A stretch of 64,000 bases of DNA, from contig NZ_CP128474.1 in assembly GCF_030369635.1 (NCBI RefSeq), positions 3,306,342-3,370,341 of the forward strand, written 5' to 3'. The stretch comes from Microbacterium arborescens (GTDB lineage Bacteria; Actinomycetota; Actinomycetes; Actinomycetales; Microbacteriaceae). Positions 24,384 to 32,053 of the stretch are shown here, in pieces (within the stretch, counting starts at the first letter, position 1; every line of letters begins with the position of its first letter). The translations under genes and the position numbers were made by a program. The notes beneath the pieces were generated by a model. It worked only from the letters and a program-made list of their open reading frames with translations, was not told the origin of the DNA and did no database searches.

Positions 24384-25753
24384 GAGGTCCCCTCCGCGAG
24401 GGCGGTCGTCCGCTCGGCGAGCTCGCGGATCGACCGCTCTGGACCGCCGGGCATCGAGGTTGCGATGCTGTCGCGCAGCGGCTCGGTCCAGGCGCGCCCG
24501 ATGCCGTCCGGACCGACCAGGCCGCCCACGACGGACCCGACCGTGGCCCCGACCGAGTCGGTGTCCCAGCCGCCCGCGACGGCGAGCGCGACGGCGGCGC
24601 CGAAGTCATGACCGTGCGCCTGCAGCGCGCACGCGGTGAGCGCGGCGTTGTTCAGGGTGTGCACCCAGTGCATCCCCTCATACTCGGCGTGCAGGACGTC
24701 GAGCGCACCGGCAGCCGTGAGCTCGCCCGCGCCGAGCGCGCGACCGGTCTCGCGCCCGAGCCGTACGGCCGCGGCAAGGCGCGAGTCCGGCGGCACGACG
24801 GTGTCTGCGGCATCCAGCACATCGTCCATCGAGTCCGCGACGAGGGATGCCGCGCAGAGGGCGGCCGCCCACATGGCGCCGTACAGGCCGTTGCGGGTGT
24901 GGCTGAGTCGCGCATCGATCCATGCGGAGCGCGCCGCGGCCCGTACGTCGCCGGGATGCGCCCACCCGTGCACGTCGGCGCGGATGAGGGCGCCGATCCA
25001 CTCGCGAAACGGGTTGCGGTGCGTCGCGGTCTCGGGCACCGGGTGTGCGTCGAGGATGTTGCGGTACGCGGCACGTTCCGCTGTGAACACGCGCCCCGCC
25101 GGCAGCGCGGCGAGCCAGGCCTCGGCGACGTGATCGGTCGTCAGCGCGGAGCCGTGCTTCTCGAGCAGGTCGAGGGCGAGGATCGGGAAGTTCAGGTCGT
25201 CGTCCTCTGGCATCCCGGCGATGTTCTCGACGAGCGAGGTCGGCGCGGACCGGCGGTTCCATGGCCAGCGCTCGGCGACACCAGTAGGAAGACCGCGCGC
25301 GGTGAAATAGCCGCCGATCGGCCAGTTTCCGGTGGCGCGAGCGATCTGCTCGATGCCCGCGCGGGGGATCTTCTCGACGGGCTTGCCGAGCAGGCATCCG
25401 GCCGACCGCCCGAGCCACGCGCCGTGCACGCGGTCGAACACGGCGCCGCCGGCGTCACCGGTCAGCGCGGACGACTCCGGAAGGAGCGCTGCGATCTCAT
25501 CCCACCCGTCGGGCTCATCCGCACTCGGGCGCTGCAGCGACTGCAGCTCGTCGAGCACGCGACGCGCCTCCGCCCGCAGCTCGGGTGAGGCCGGCGTCGC
25601 GCTGGCTCCGGAGGGAGCGAGCGCCGTCGCCCCGCCCGCCTCGGCCCATCGGTGCTCGATCGACGACAGCTCGGCGTCGGGAACACCCTGCTCGCGCAGC
25701 GCGGCGAACTCGGCCGGCACGAGGTCTTCGGGCTGAGCCCAGGTCAGTCTCAC
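24380..25753 (-). CDS. ADP-ribosylglycohydrolase-family protein A
   Basis: A 457-residue member of the ADP-ribosylglycohydrolase fold, longer than usual because about 95 residues precede the core. The core starts FDRVHGAWLGRSAGCLLGKP near residue 106. Metal-ligand motifs are MPEDDDLNF (about 185) and GGWDTDSVGAT (about 400). The family removes ADP-ribose or ribosyl groups from proteins or small molecules using Mg ions. Encoded in an importer operon, it more likely acts on an imported small-molecule riboside than on protein. It overlaps both neighbours by 4 bases. Confidence 0.85.
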   Translation of the reverse strand: MRLTWAQPEDLVPAEFAALREQGVPDAELSSIEHRWAEAGGATALAPSGASATPASPELRAEARRVLDELQSLQRPSADEPDGWDEIAALLPESSALTGDAGGAVFDRVHGAWLGRSAGCLLGKPVEKIPRAGIEQIARATGNWPIGGYFTARGLPTGVAERWPWNRRSAPTSLVENIAGMPEDDDLNFPILALDLLEKHGSALTTDHVAEAWLAALPAGRVFTAERAAYRNILDAHPVPETATHRNPFREWIGALIRADVHGWAHPGDVRAAARSAWIDARLSHTRNGLYGAMWAAALCAASLVADSMDDVLDAADTVVPPDSRLAAAVRLGRETGRALGAGELTAAGALDVLHAEYEGMHWVHTLNNAALTACALQAHGHDFGAAVALAVAGGWDTDSVGATVGSVVGGLVGPDGIGRAWTEPLRDSIATSMPGGPERSIRELAERTTALAEGTS

Positions 25754-26919
25754 GCGTCGGCCCCCACCGACAGCAACGACGACAGCGACTCCGCACGGGC
25801 GGCGGCACGCTCGGCATCAGCGCGGGCGACATCGCGCACGACCTCCACCATCGTCGTCACGACGCCGTCGAGATCGAGGCGGCTCGCGGTCACGACCTCG
25901 CTCAGCCACTCCTCGGGAACGGCGGCGCTGCCGTGCAGCCCGCCGCAGATCGCACCCGCCATCGTGGCGATCGAGTCGGCGTCACGGCCGTAGTTGACGG
26001 CATCCAGCACGGCGGCACGCAGGTCGCCGTCGTGAGCGACGACGAAGCCGAGCGCGACGGGAAGCTCTTCGATGGCCTTCGTCCGCGAGGGAAGACGCGC
26101 ATCCATCGCCGGCGACCGGTACGCCTCGCCCACCGTGTCGAAAGGCCTGACCGCCTCGCGGACGACGCGACCGAGCTCGCGCGGGTCGTCCGATCCGCCG
26201 GCGGCACGGAAGGCGTCGACGGCATCGAACACGGCACGGATGGCGGCGGCGGTGCCGTCATGTGCGATGTCCAGGACCGCGTTTCGAACGTCGTCGACCG
26301 TCGCTCCGGGAGTGGCGGATGCCGCGACCGCGGCGGCGAACACACCGGCCGCTTCGCGACCGTACGACCACTGGTGGGCGCCGGCGATATCGATCGCTTC
26401 AGCGTAGGCGCCGCGCGGATCGCCGATGTGCACGAGGCCGACGGGGGCCATGTACATCGTCGCGCCGCAGTTCACGACGTTGCCGACGCCCGCCTCACGG
26501 GGGTCGGCGTGGCCGTAGTGCAGCTTCATGACGAGCCACTTCTCGGCGAGGAACACGCGCTGCAGGATGAGCGCTTCGTCTTCGAGCTCGGGGATCCAGC
26601 GGCGCTCGCCCATCATGAGGGGCACGAGATCGCTCGCGATGTCGTACGCGTCGAGGTGCCGGCGCTGCTTGGCGTACACCTCGATGAGGGCGTGGGTCAT
26701 GAGGGTGTCGTCTGTGACGTGCCCATCGCCCTTGTGGTACGGCGCGATGGGGCGAGCCGTGCGCCAGTCGGGCAGAAAGGGACCGACGATCCCCTCGACA
26801 CGTCCACCGTGCCGCTCTTCGATCTGCTCGGGGGTCCAGCCCTCCGTCGCACCGCCGAGCGCATCGCCCACGGCGGCTCCCGCCAGTACTGCTGCCACCC
26901 GATCGTGCAACACGTCCAT
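25750..26919 (-). CDS. ADP-ribosylglycohydrolase-family protein B
   Basis: A 389-residue protein with the full set of family motifs: GAAVGDALGGATEG (14-27), HVTDDTLM (67-74) and NYGRDADSIATMAG (near 320). These supply the metal-binding Asp/Thr residues. It is only distantly similar to protein A. It lies 66 bases after the binding-protein gene and overlaps protein A by ATGA, so the two may act as a pair or on two linked bonds. The substrate is unknown. Confidence 0.9.
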   Translation of the reverse strand: MDVLHDRVAAVLAGAAVGDALGGATEGWTPEQIEERHGGRVEGIVGPFLPDWRTARPIAPYHKGDGHVTDDTLMTHALIEVYAKQRRHLDAYDIASDLVPLMMGERRWIPELEDEALILQRVFLAEKWLVMKLHYGHADPREAGVGNVVNCGATMYMAPVGLVHIGDPRGAYAEAIDIAGAHQWSYGREAAGVFAAAVAASATPGATVDDVRNAVLDIAHDGTAAAIRAVFDAVDAFRAAGGSDDPRELGRVVREAVRPFDTVGEAYRSPAMDARLPSRTKAIEELPVALGFVVAHDGDLRAAVLDAVNYGRDADSIATMAGAICGGLHGSAAVPEEWLSEVVTASRLDLDGVVTTMVEVVRDVARADAERAAARAESLSSLLSVGADA

Positions 26920-26985
26920 TACGTCCCTCTCTTCGTTCGAGCGTGTGGGCGGGGGCGGATCGGATCGACCCGCCCCCGCGAGTCG

Positions 26986-28275
26986 TCAACCGGCGACGTC
27001 GGCCCAGCCGTCGCTGAGCTGCGCGGCGAGCTGGTCGCGGTCGATCTGGTTCGCCAGGTACTGCTGGAACGCCGGCGTCGCGATCGTGTCCTTCCACTCG
27101 GTGTACTTCGACACCTTCAGGAACGGCGGGCCGACCAGGCCCTCACCCGACGCGAGCACCTGCTTCCAGGCGGCGTCGTCACCGGCGAGCTCGGCGACCT
27201 GCGTGCGTGCGGCACCCGACGAGGGGATGAGCGCGTCGGCGTAGGCGATCTTCGCGAGGTTCTCGCCGTCCATGAAGAAGTTCAGGAACTGCGCCGACTC
27301 CTCCACGTGCTCCGAGTCGATGTTCACCGAGTAGGTCTGCGGGTTCGCGGCCTGGACGGCGCCGGCCGATCCCTCGAGCGGCGGAAGCGCGACCCAGTTG
27401 AGACCCTCGGGAGCATCCGCGGCGATGTTCGTCGCCTGGAACGAGCCCTGCACGGTCAGCGCGACCTTGCCGCCGTAGAACGACGGAAGCACGTCCGATC
27501 CCGACTGGGTGAGCGAGGTCGGGTCGATCGATCGGTCGGTGTAGGCCATCTCGTGGATGCGCTCGGGAACGGCGAGCTCGTCGTCGCCGACCTGGATCGT
27601 TACGTCGTCGCCCTCGCCGTCGAAGTAGCCGCCGTCGAAGCCCATCGACAGGCTCATCATCGTGGCGGTCGGAGAACCGAGACCCCAGCCCAGGCCGTAG
27701 TGGTCGGCCGTGGTCGTCGCTCGCGCGATCTCCTGGAGCTGATCCCACGTCATCGTGTCGCCCGTCGGCACCTCGACACCGGCCTCGGCCAGCAGATCGG
27801 CGTTCGCGAACGCCATATACGACTGCAGGGTCGAGGGGTAGGCGACGATCTGACCGTCGTGGGTCACCGACTCCCAGATGCCGTCGGAGATGTCCGACTT
27901 CAGCTCGGGATCGATGAGGTCGGTCAGGTCGGCGAGGTAGCCGTCGGCCGCGAACGACACGATCGAGCTCGCCTCGAAGTGGATGATGTCGGGCGCGGTG
28001 CCGCCCGAGAACTGGGTGATCAGCTTGTCGTAGGTGCCGTCCCAGCCGGCCTGGATGATCTTGACCTGGACGTCGTCGTGCTCGGCGTTCCAGGCGTCGA
28101 CGATCTCGCTGATGGCCGCCTGGGTCGCGGGCTGGTCCGAGAGCGACTGGAACTGGAGGGTGACGACGTCGCCGTCTCCCCCGCTGTTGTTCGCGCTGCC
28201 CTGCTGGCATCCTGCGAGCGCGACGGCTGCGATGCCCACGAATGCGACGGCGCCGATGCCGCGGATTCTTCTCAT
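26986..28275 (-). CDS. ABC sugar transporter substrate-binding lipoprotein
   Basis: A 429-residue family 1 solute-binding protein. The ATG at 28275 has AAAGG upstream and starts a good signal peptide (MRRIRGIGAVAFVG) with lipobox LAGC (Cys23). The mature N-terminus is Ser/Asn/Gly-rich, then VVTLQFQSLSDQPATQ. It binds the substrate for the two permeases encoded just upstream. The frame is open 20 codons further upstream, but the signal peptide supports the shorter form. Confidence 0.93.
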   Translation of the reverse strand: MRRIRGIGAVAFVGIAAVALAGCQQGSANNSGGDGDVVTLQFQSLSDQPATQAAISEIVDAWNAEHDDVQVKIIQAGWDGTYDKLITQFSGGTAPDIIHFEASSIVSFAADGYLADLTDLIDPELKSDISDGIWESVTHDGQIVAYPSTLQSYMAFANADLLAEAGVEVPTGDTMTWDQLQEIARATTTADHYGLGWGLGSPTATMMSLSMGFDGGYFDGEGDDVTIQVGDDELAVPERIHEMAYTDRSIDPTSLTQSGSDVLPSFYGGKVALTVQGSFQATNIAADAPEGLNWVALPPLEGSAGAVQAANPQTYSVNIDSEHVEESAQFLNFFMDGENLAKIAYADALIPSSGAARTQVAELAGDDAAWKQVLASGEGLVGPPFLKVSKYTEWKDTIATPAFQQYLANQIDRDQLAAQLSDGWADVAG

Positions 28276-28318
28276 GGTGTGGCCTTTCTGGTTTTCGGGT
28301 TTCGTCGTCACGGGGAGG

Positions 28319-29158
28319 TCAGCCCTTGACGGCACCGGCGAGCATGCCGCCGGTGAGCTTCTTCTGCAGGATCCCGAAGATGATGAGCGACGGGATCGTG
28401 GCGAGGATGGCGCCGGCGGCCAGCGGCCCCAGCTGGGTCTGCCCTTCGGCCCCGAGGAACGAGCGCAGCGCGATCGGCAGCGTGTACAGCTCCGGGCTCT
28501 GGATGAGCACGAGCGCGAGGAAGAACTCGTTCCAGGCCGAGACGAAGGTGAACATCGCCGTCGCGACCAGGCCCGGCACCAGCAGCGGCAGGATCACGGT
28601 GCGGAGGATGGTGAAGCGGCCGGCGCCGTCCATCTCGGCCGCTTCTTCGAGCTCCGGCGGGATCGCCGCGACGTATCCCTGCAGCATCCAGAGCGTGAAC
28701 GGCATCGTGAAGGTGACGTAGACGAGGATGAGGCCGAAAAGGGTGTCGTTCAGCTGCAGGCTCCGCAGCACGAGGAACAGCGGGATGATGATGAGGATCG
28801 TCGGGAACACCTGGCTGACGAGGATCCAGACCGTGCCGGCCGCTCGCAGCCGCCCCTTCAGCCGGGCGAGCGCGTAGGCCATGGGCATCGACAGGAGCAC
28901 CGCGACGATCATCGTGACGATCGAGACGAGTACCGAGTTGCCGGCCGCGGTGATCAGGTTCTGTCGCTCGAGCGCGGCGATGTAGTTGCCGAAGTCCCAC
29001 TGCTGCGGGATGAGGTTCACCGCGAGCGAGTTCAGCTCACGCGTCGACTTGAACGACGCCGACAGCAGCCACAGCAGCGGAAAGCCGAGGAAGATCAGGT
29101 ATCCCGCGAGGGCCAGGTACATCAGGACGGTCGCGTACAGGGGGCGCTTGGTGGTCAC
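28319..29158 (-). CDS. ABC sugar transporter permease (MalG-like)
   Basis: A 279-residue permease with six helices, the first at about residues 10-32. The EAA loop is ELEEAAEMDGAGRFTIL (near 180-196). GTG at 29158 overlaps the stop of the partner permease (GTGA) and has AGGAAA before it. No ATPase gene is present in the operon. Confidence 0.93.
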   Translation of the reverse strand: MTTKRPLYATVLMYLALAGYLIFLGFPLLWLLSASFKSTRELNSLAVNLIPQQWDFGNYIAALERQNLITAAGNSVLVSIVTMIVAVLLSMPMAYALARLKGRLRAAGTVWILVSQVFPTILIIIPLFLVLRSLQLNDTLFGLILVYVTFTMPFTLWMLQGYVAAIPPELEEAAEMDGAGRFTILRTVILPLLVPGLVATAMFTFVSAWNEFFLALVLIQSPELYTLPIALRSFLGAEGQTQLGPLAAGAILATIPSLIIFGILQKKLTGGMLAGAVKG

Positions 29159-30099
29159 TTTCCTGCCCCCTTGTTCTGACGGAACTGATTGATCAGGTAC
29201 AGCGAGAGGATCACCAGGATCGCGACGACGAGGACGTTGCCCATCGCCGAGGCATATCCGATCTCGCGGTTGCGGAACGCCTCGAGGTAGGTGAACAGCG
29301 GCGGGATCATGGTGCGGCCGCCCGGGCCACCCTCGGTCAGCACGTAGATGAGGCCGAACGAGTTGAACTGCCAGATGAAGTCGAGCGCCGTGACCGCGAT
29401 GATGACGGGCCGCAAGGCGGGCAGTGTGACGTGCCAGAACCGGCGCCCGGCTCCGGCGCCGTCGACGGCGGCGGCCTCGTGCTGCTCTGGTGCGATCGAC
29501 TGCATGCCGGCCAACAGCAGCACGGTCGTCTGCGGGATGCCGGCCCAGACGCCGACGACGATGACGGCGGGCAGGGCGGTCGAGAAGTCGCCCAGCCAGT
29601 TGACGCCCGGGATGCCGAGCCAGCCGAGAACGCCGTTGAGCGGGCCCGAGTTGGGGTTGTAGATCATGCGCCAGACGATCGCGATGACCACAGGCGGCAT
29701 CGCCCACGGGATCAGCGCGAGCACGCGCGTCAGGCCTTTGAGTCGCAGGTTGCTGTTGAGCAGCAGAGCGAGCCCCATCGCACTCACCAGGGTGAGGAAG
29801 GCGACCGACCCGGCCCACACGATGCCGATGCCGAACGACTGCCAGAATCGACGGTCTCCGGCGAGCTCGATGAAGTTGTCGAGCCCGATGAACGAGACCT
29901 CGGCGTTTCGCGCGAGGGTGGCGTCGGTGAACCCGAGGAGCACTCCGCTGACGAGCGGGATGACCGAGAAGATGATGATCGGCAGCAGGGCGGGGGCGAC
30001 GAGCGCGATCGCCTCTTTGCGCTGGGCGCGGGCGCGCGGTCCGATCTGCCGGACGCGGGGCGGGCGCGAGGACGTCTTCGTCTCTGCGAGCGTGGTCAT
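29155..30099 (-). CDS. ABC sugar transporter permease (MalF-like)
   Basis: A 314-residue permease of the CUT1 type. A basic N-terminus leads into the first helix (IALVAPALLPIIIFSVIPLV, about 31-50). The EAA loop is EQHEAAAVDGAGAGRRF near residue 210. It overlaps the LacI gene by 4 bases, so regulator and transporter are on one transcript. Confidence 0.93.
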   Translation of the reverse strand: MTTLAETKTSSRPPRVRQIGPRARAQRKEAIALVAPALLPIIIFSVIPLVSGVLLGFTDATLARNAEVSFIGLDNFIELAGDRRFWQSFGIGIVWAGSVAFLTLVSAMGLALLLNSNLRLKGLTRVLALIPWAMPPVVIAIVWRMIYNPNSGPLNGVLGWLGIPGVNWLGDFSTALPAVIVVGVWAGIPQTTVLLLAGMQSIAPEQHEAAAVDGAGAGRRFWHVTLPALRPVIIAVTALDFIWQFNSFGLIYVLTEGGPGGRTMIPPLFTYLEAFRNREIGYASAMGNVLVVAILVILSLYLINQFRQNKGAGK

Positions 30100-31145
30100 C
30101 CGTGTGCCTTCTCTTCATCGATGGGCTCGGGGCGGCGGAGCGCCGCGGGGACGGATGCCGACGTCGATCCGCGCACGACGAGCGCGGGCGGAACCGTGAC
30201 GGTGCGGGCCGGCCGGGTGTCGTCGGCGATCCGTGCGAGAAGCATCTCGGCGGCGGCACGGCCGCGCTCCTTGGCGCCGAGGTCGACGCTCGTGAGCCCG
30301 GGGCGGACGACCTCGGCGAGCTCGGTGTTGTCGAGGCCGGTGACGGCGAGGTCGACGGGAACGCGCAGGCCGAGGTCCTCGGCGGCGCGGAGGACCCCGA
30401 CGCCGATCAGGTCGTTCGCCGCGACCACGGCCGTCGGACGGTCGGGCCGGTCGAGAAGCGGCAGCGCCGCGTCGTAGCCGGCTGCGATCGTGAAGTCGGC
30501 GGCGTCGACGTGCCGCGTCCGCAGGTCGTCGTACTGGCCCACCGCCGCGATGAAACCGTCGCGGCGCATGACGCCGGGGGTGGTGTCGGTCGGGCCGTTG
30601 ACGAACGCGATGTCACGGCGACCCTCGTCGACGAGGTGGTCGACGACGAGGCGCATCGCGGTCGGCGAGTCGGCACGCACGGTGTCGAACTCGGCCGATG
30701 CCGGCAGCCGTCCGAGGACGACGAACGGGATCGGCGCCGCGGCGAGCGCCGTGAGCAGCTCATCGGTGACGCGCAGCGGCGACAGGATGAGCCCGTCGAC
30801 GTATCCGCGACCGAGGTCGCGGACGACATCCACAGAAGATGACGATGTGCCGGTCGATGACAGCAGCAGGCGGTAGCCGGATGCCGAGACCACCTGCTCG
30901 ACCGCTGCCATCATCTCCACGTAGACCGGGTTGCCGATGTCGGCGACGGCGAAGCCCAGCTGCAGCGTGCGACCCCGCTTGAGCGATTGCGCCGTGGCGT
31001 CGGCCACGTAGCCGAGCTCGCGTGCCGCGTCGCGCACCTTTGCCGCGGTCTCCGGACTCGCGACGAGCCCGTTCAGCGCACGCGACGCGCTCGCGACGGA
31101 GACGCCGGCGCGGGCGGCGACCTGCGTGATCGTGACGCGGACCAT
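30096..31145 (-). CDS. LacI-family regulator, first gene of its operon
   Basis: A 349-residue repressor with the HTH VTITQVAARAGVSVASASRA (residues 4-23) and a sugar-sensing domain ending in AVTGLDNTELAEVVRPGLT. ATG at 31145 was chosen because GAAGGAG is 6 bases upstream; an in-frame start at 31178 would lie inside the operator. Two LacI-type operators sit directly before the gene, which suggests autoregulation of the whole ten-gene operon down to 19476. Confidence 0.93.
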   Translation of the reverse strand: MVRVTITQVAARAGVSVASASRALNGLVASPETAAKVRDAARELGYVADATAQSLKRGRTLQLGFAVADIGNPVYVEMMAAVEQVVSASGYRLLLSSTGTSSSSVDVVRDLGRGYVDGLILSPLRVTDELLTALAAAPIPFVVLGRLPASAEFDTVRADSPTAMRLVVDHLVDEGRRDIAFVNGPTDTTPGVMRRDGFIAAVGQYDDLRTRHVDAADFTIAAGYDAALPLLDRPDRPTAVVAANDLIGVGVLRAAEDLGLRVPVDLAVTGLDNTELAEVVRPGLTSVDLGAKERGRAAAEMLLARIADDTRPARTVTVPPALVVRGSTSASVPAALRRPEPIDEEKAHG

Positions 31146-31162
31146 GGCTCTCCTTCGAGCGA

Positions 31163-31177
31163 TTGTAAACGTTTCCA
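31163..31177. promoter_or_regulatory. LacI-type operator, proximal
   Basis: TTGTAAACGTTTCCA contains the AAACGTTT core common to LacI-family sites. It lies 18 bases before the lacI start codon. Confidence 0.7.
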
Positions 31178-31187
31178 ACGCTGGACG

Positions 31188-31202
31188 TTGTAAACGTTCT
31201 CA
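31188..31202. promoter_or_regulatory. LacI-type operator, distal
   Basis: TTGTAAACGTTCTCA repeats the proximal site in 13 of 15 bases in the same orientation, with centres 25 bases apart. A minus-strand TTGACA at 31223-31218 could be the -35 element, but no good -10 follows. Confidence 0.65.
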
Positions 31203-31264
31203 CCCCCACCCGCCCCCTGTCAACCCCCGGTCTCCGCCTGCCCCTCTTTCTCGCCGCCGCGAGA

Positions 31265-31310
31265 GCGCACATCCGCACGGTCGCCGGGGGTCCGCACCGT
31301 GCGGATGCGC
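31265..31310. repeat. Dispersed palindrome, copy 2
   Basis: ATCCGCACGGT (31271-31281), a 14-base loop and ACCGTGCGGAT (31296-31306) pair perfectly. The outer parts (GAGAGCGCAC left, GCGCACCCTCG right) pair imperfectly. The loop length equals that of the other two copies. Confidence 0.7.
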
Positions 31311-31344
31311 ACCCTCGCGTCCGGTGGCGACCGGAAGGGCGGGG

Positions 31345-31977
31345 TCAGCGCAGCATCCGGGCCATCAGCTTCTGCGCCGTGCCGGTGAGGAACATGACGA
31401 ACAGTCCGAGGTAGCCGACCGCCGGGAAGACGAGCGCGATCGCCAGCGCCACCAGGAACAGCACGATCATCGACAGATCGATCGACATCCCGAGCCGCAG
31501 GTCGTCCCGGGATGCACGGTGCAGATCGGGATGCCGTGCCAGGTAGACCCGCGTGACGAGCAGCATCCCGCTCGTGGTGACGAGTGTGCCGATGTAGAGC
31601 ACCTTCTGGAGCGCATCGTCGGCTACCTGACCCGTGAGGGCGGTGACGACCGGCATCCACACGATCGTGAGCATCCATGCCACCGTGATCCACATCAGCG
31701 CCGGTGTGATGCGCTGCACCGACACGAAGAGCCGGTGGTGCAGCATCCAGAACATCGCGATGAGCACGAAGCTGATGAGGAAGCTCTGCAGCTGGTCGCG
31801 CTGATCGATGAGCCATTCCCACGTCGTGTGGTCGCGCCCCGCGCTCTCGCCGACGCTCTCCATGAGCGGCAGGACCAGCAGCGTCATCGCGATGGCGACG
31901 ACCGCGTCGACGAACGCCTTCGTGCGCTCGGCGCTGAGACCCCGGATGCCGGGCTCCGGTGCGACGTCCTCGCTCAT
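31345..31977 (-). CDS. TMEM175-family (DUF1211) putative potassium channel
   Basis: A 210-residue membrane protein with six predicted helices. The N-terminal RTKAFVDAVVAIAMTLLVLPL (residues 18-38) matches the pore-lining first helix of the family, whose usual FSDGV motif reads FVDAV here. The bacterial members form tetrameric K+ channels. It stands alone on the minus strand, between the LacI-led operon and the SDR-hydrolase gene, with no partner. Confidence 0.85.
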   Translation of the reverse strand: MSEDVAPEPGIRGLSAERTKAFVDAVVAIAMTLLVLPLMESVGESAGRDHTTWEWLIDQRDQLQSFLISFVLIAMFWMLHHRLFVSVQRITPALMWITVAWMLTIVWMPVVTALTGQVADDALQKVLYIGTLVTTSGMLLVTRVYLARHPDLHRASRDDLRLGMSIDLSMIVLFLVALAIALVFPAVGYLGLFVMFLTGTAQKLMARMLR

Positions 31978-32053
31978 GCCGAGGATGCTAGCGCGGCGGA
32001 GACCTGTGGCTCAGATTGCCGCGGGCGGCTCGATCGCGCCCCCGACACTGTCG

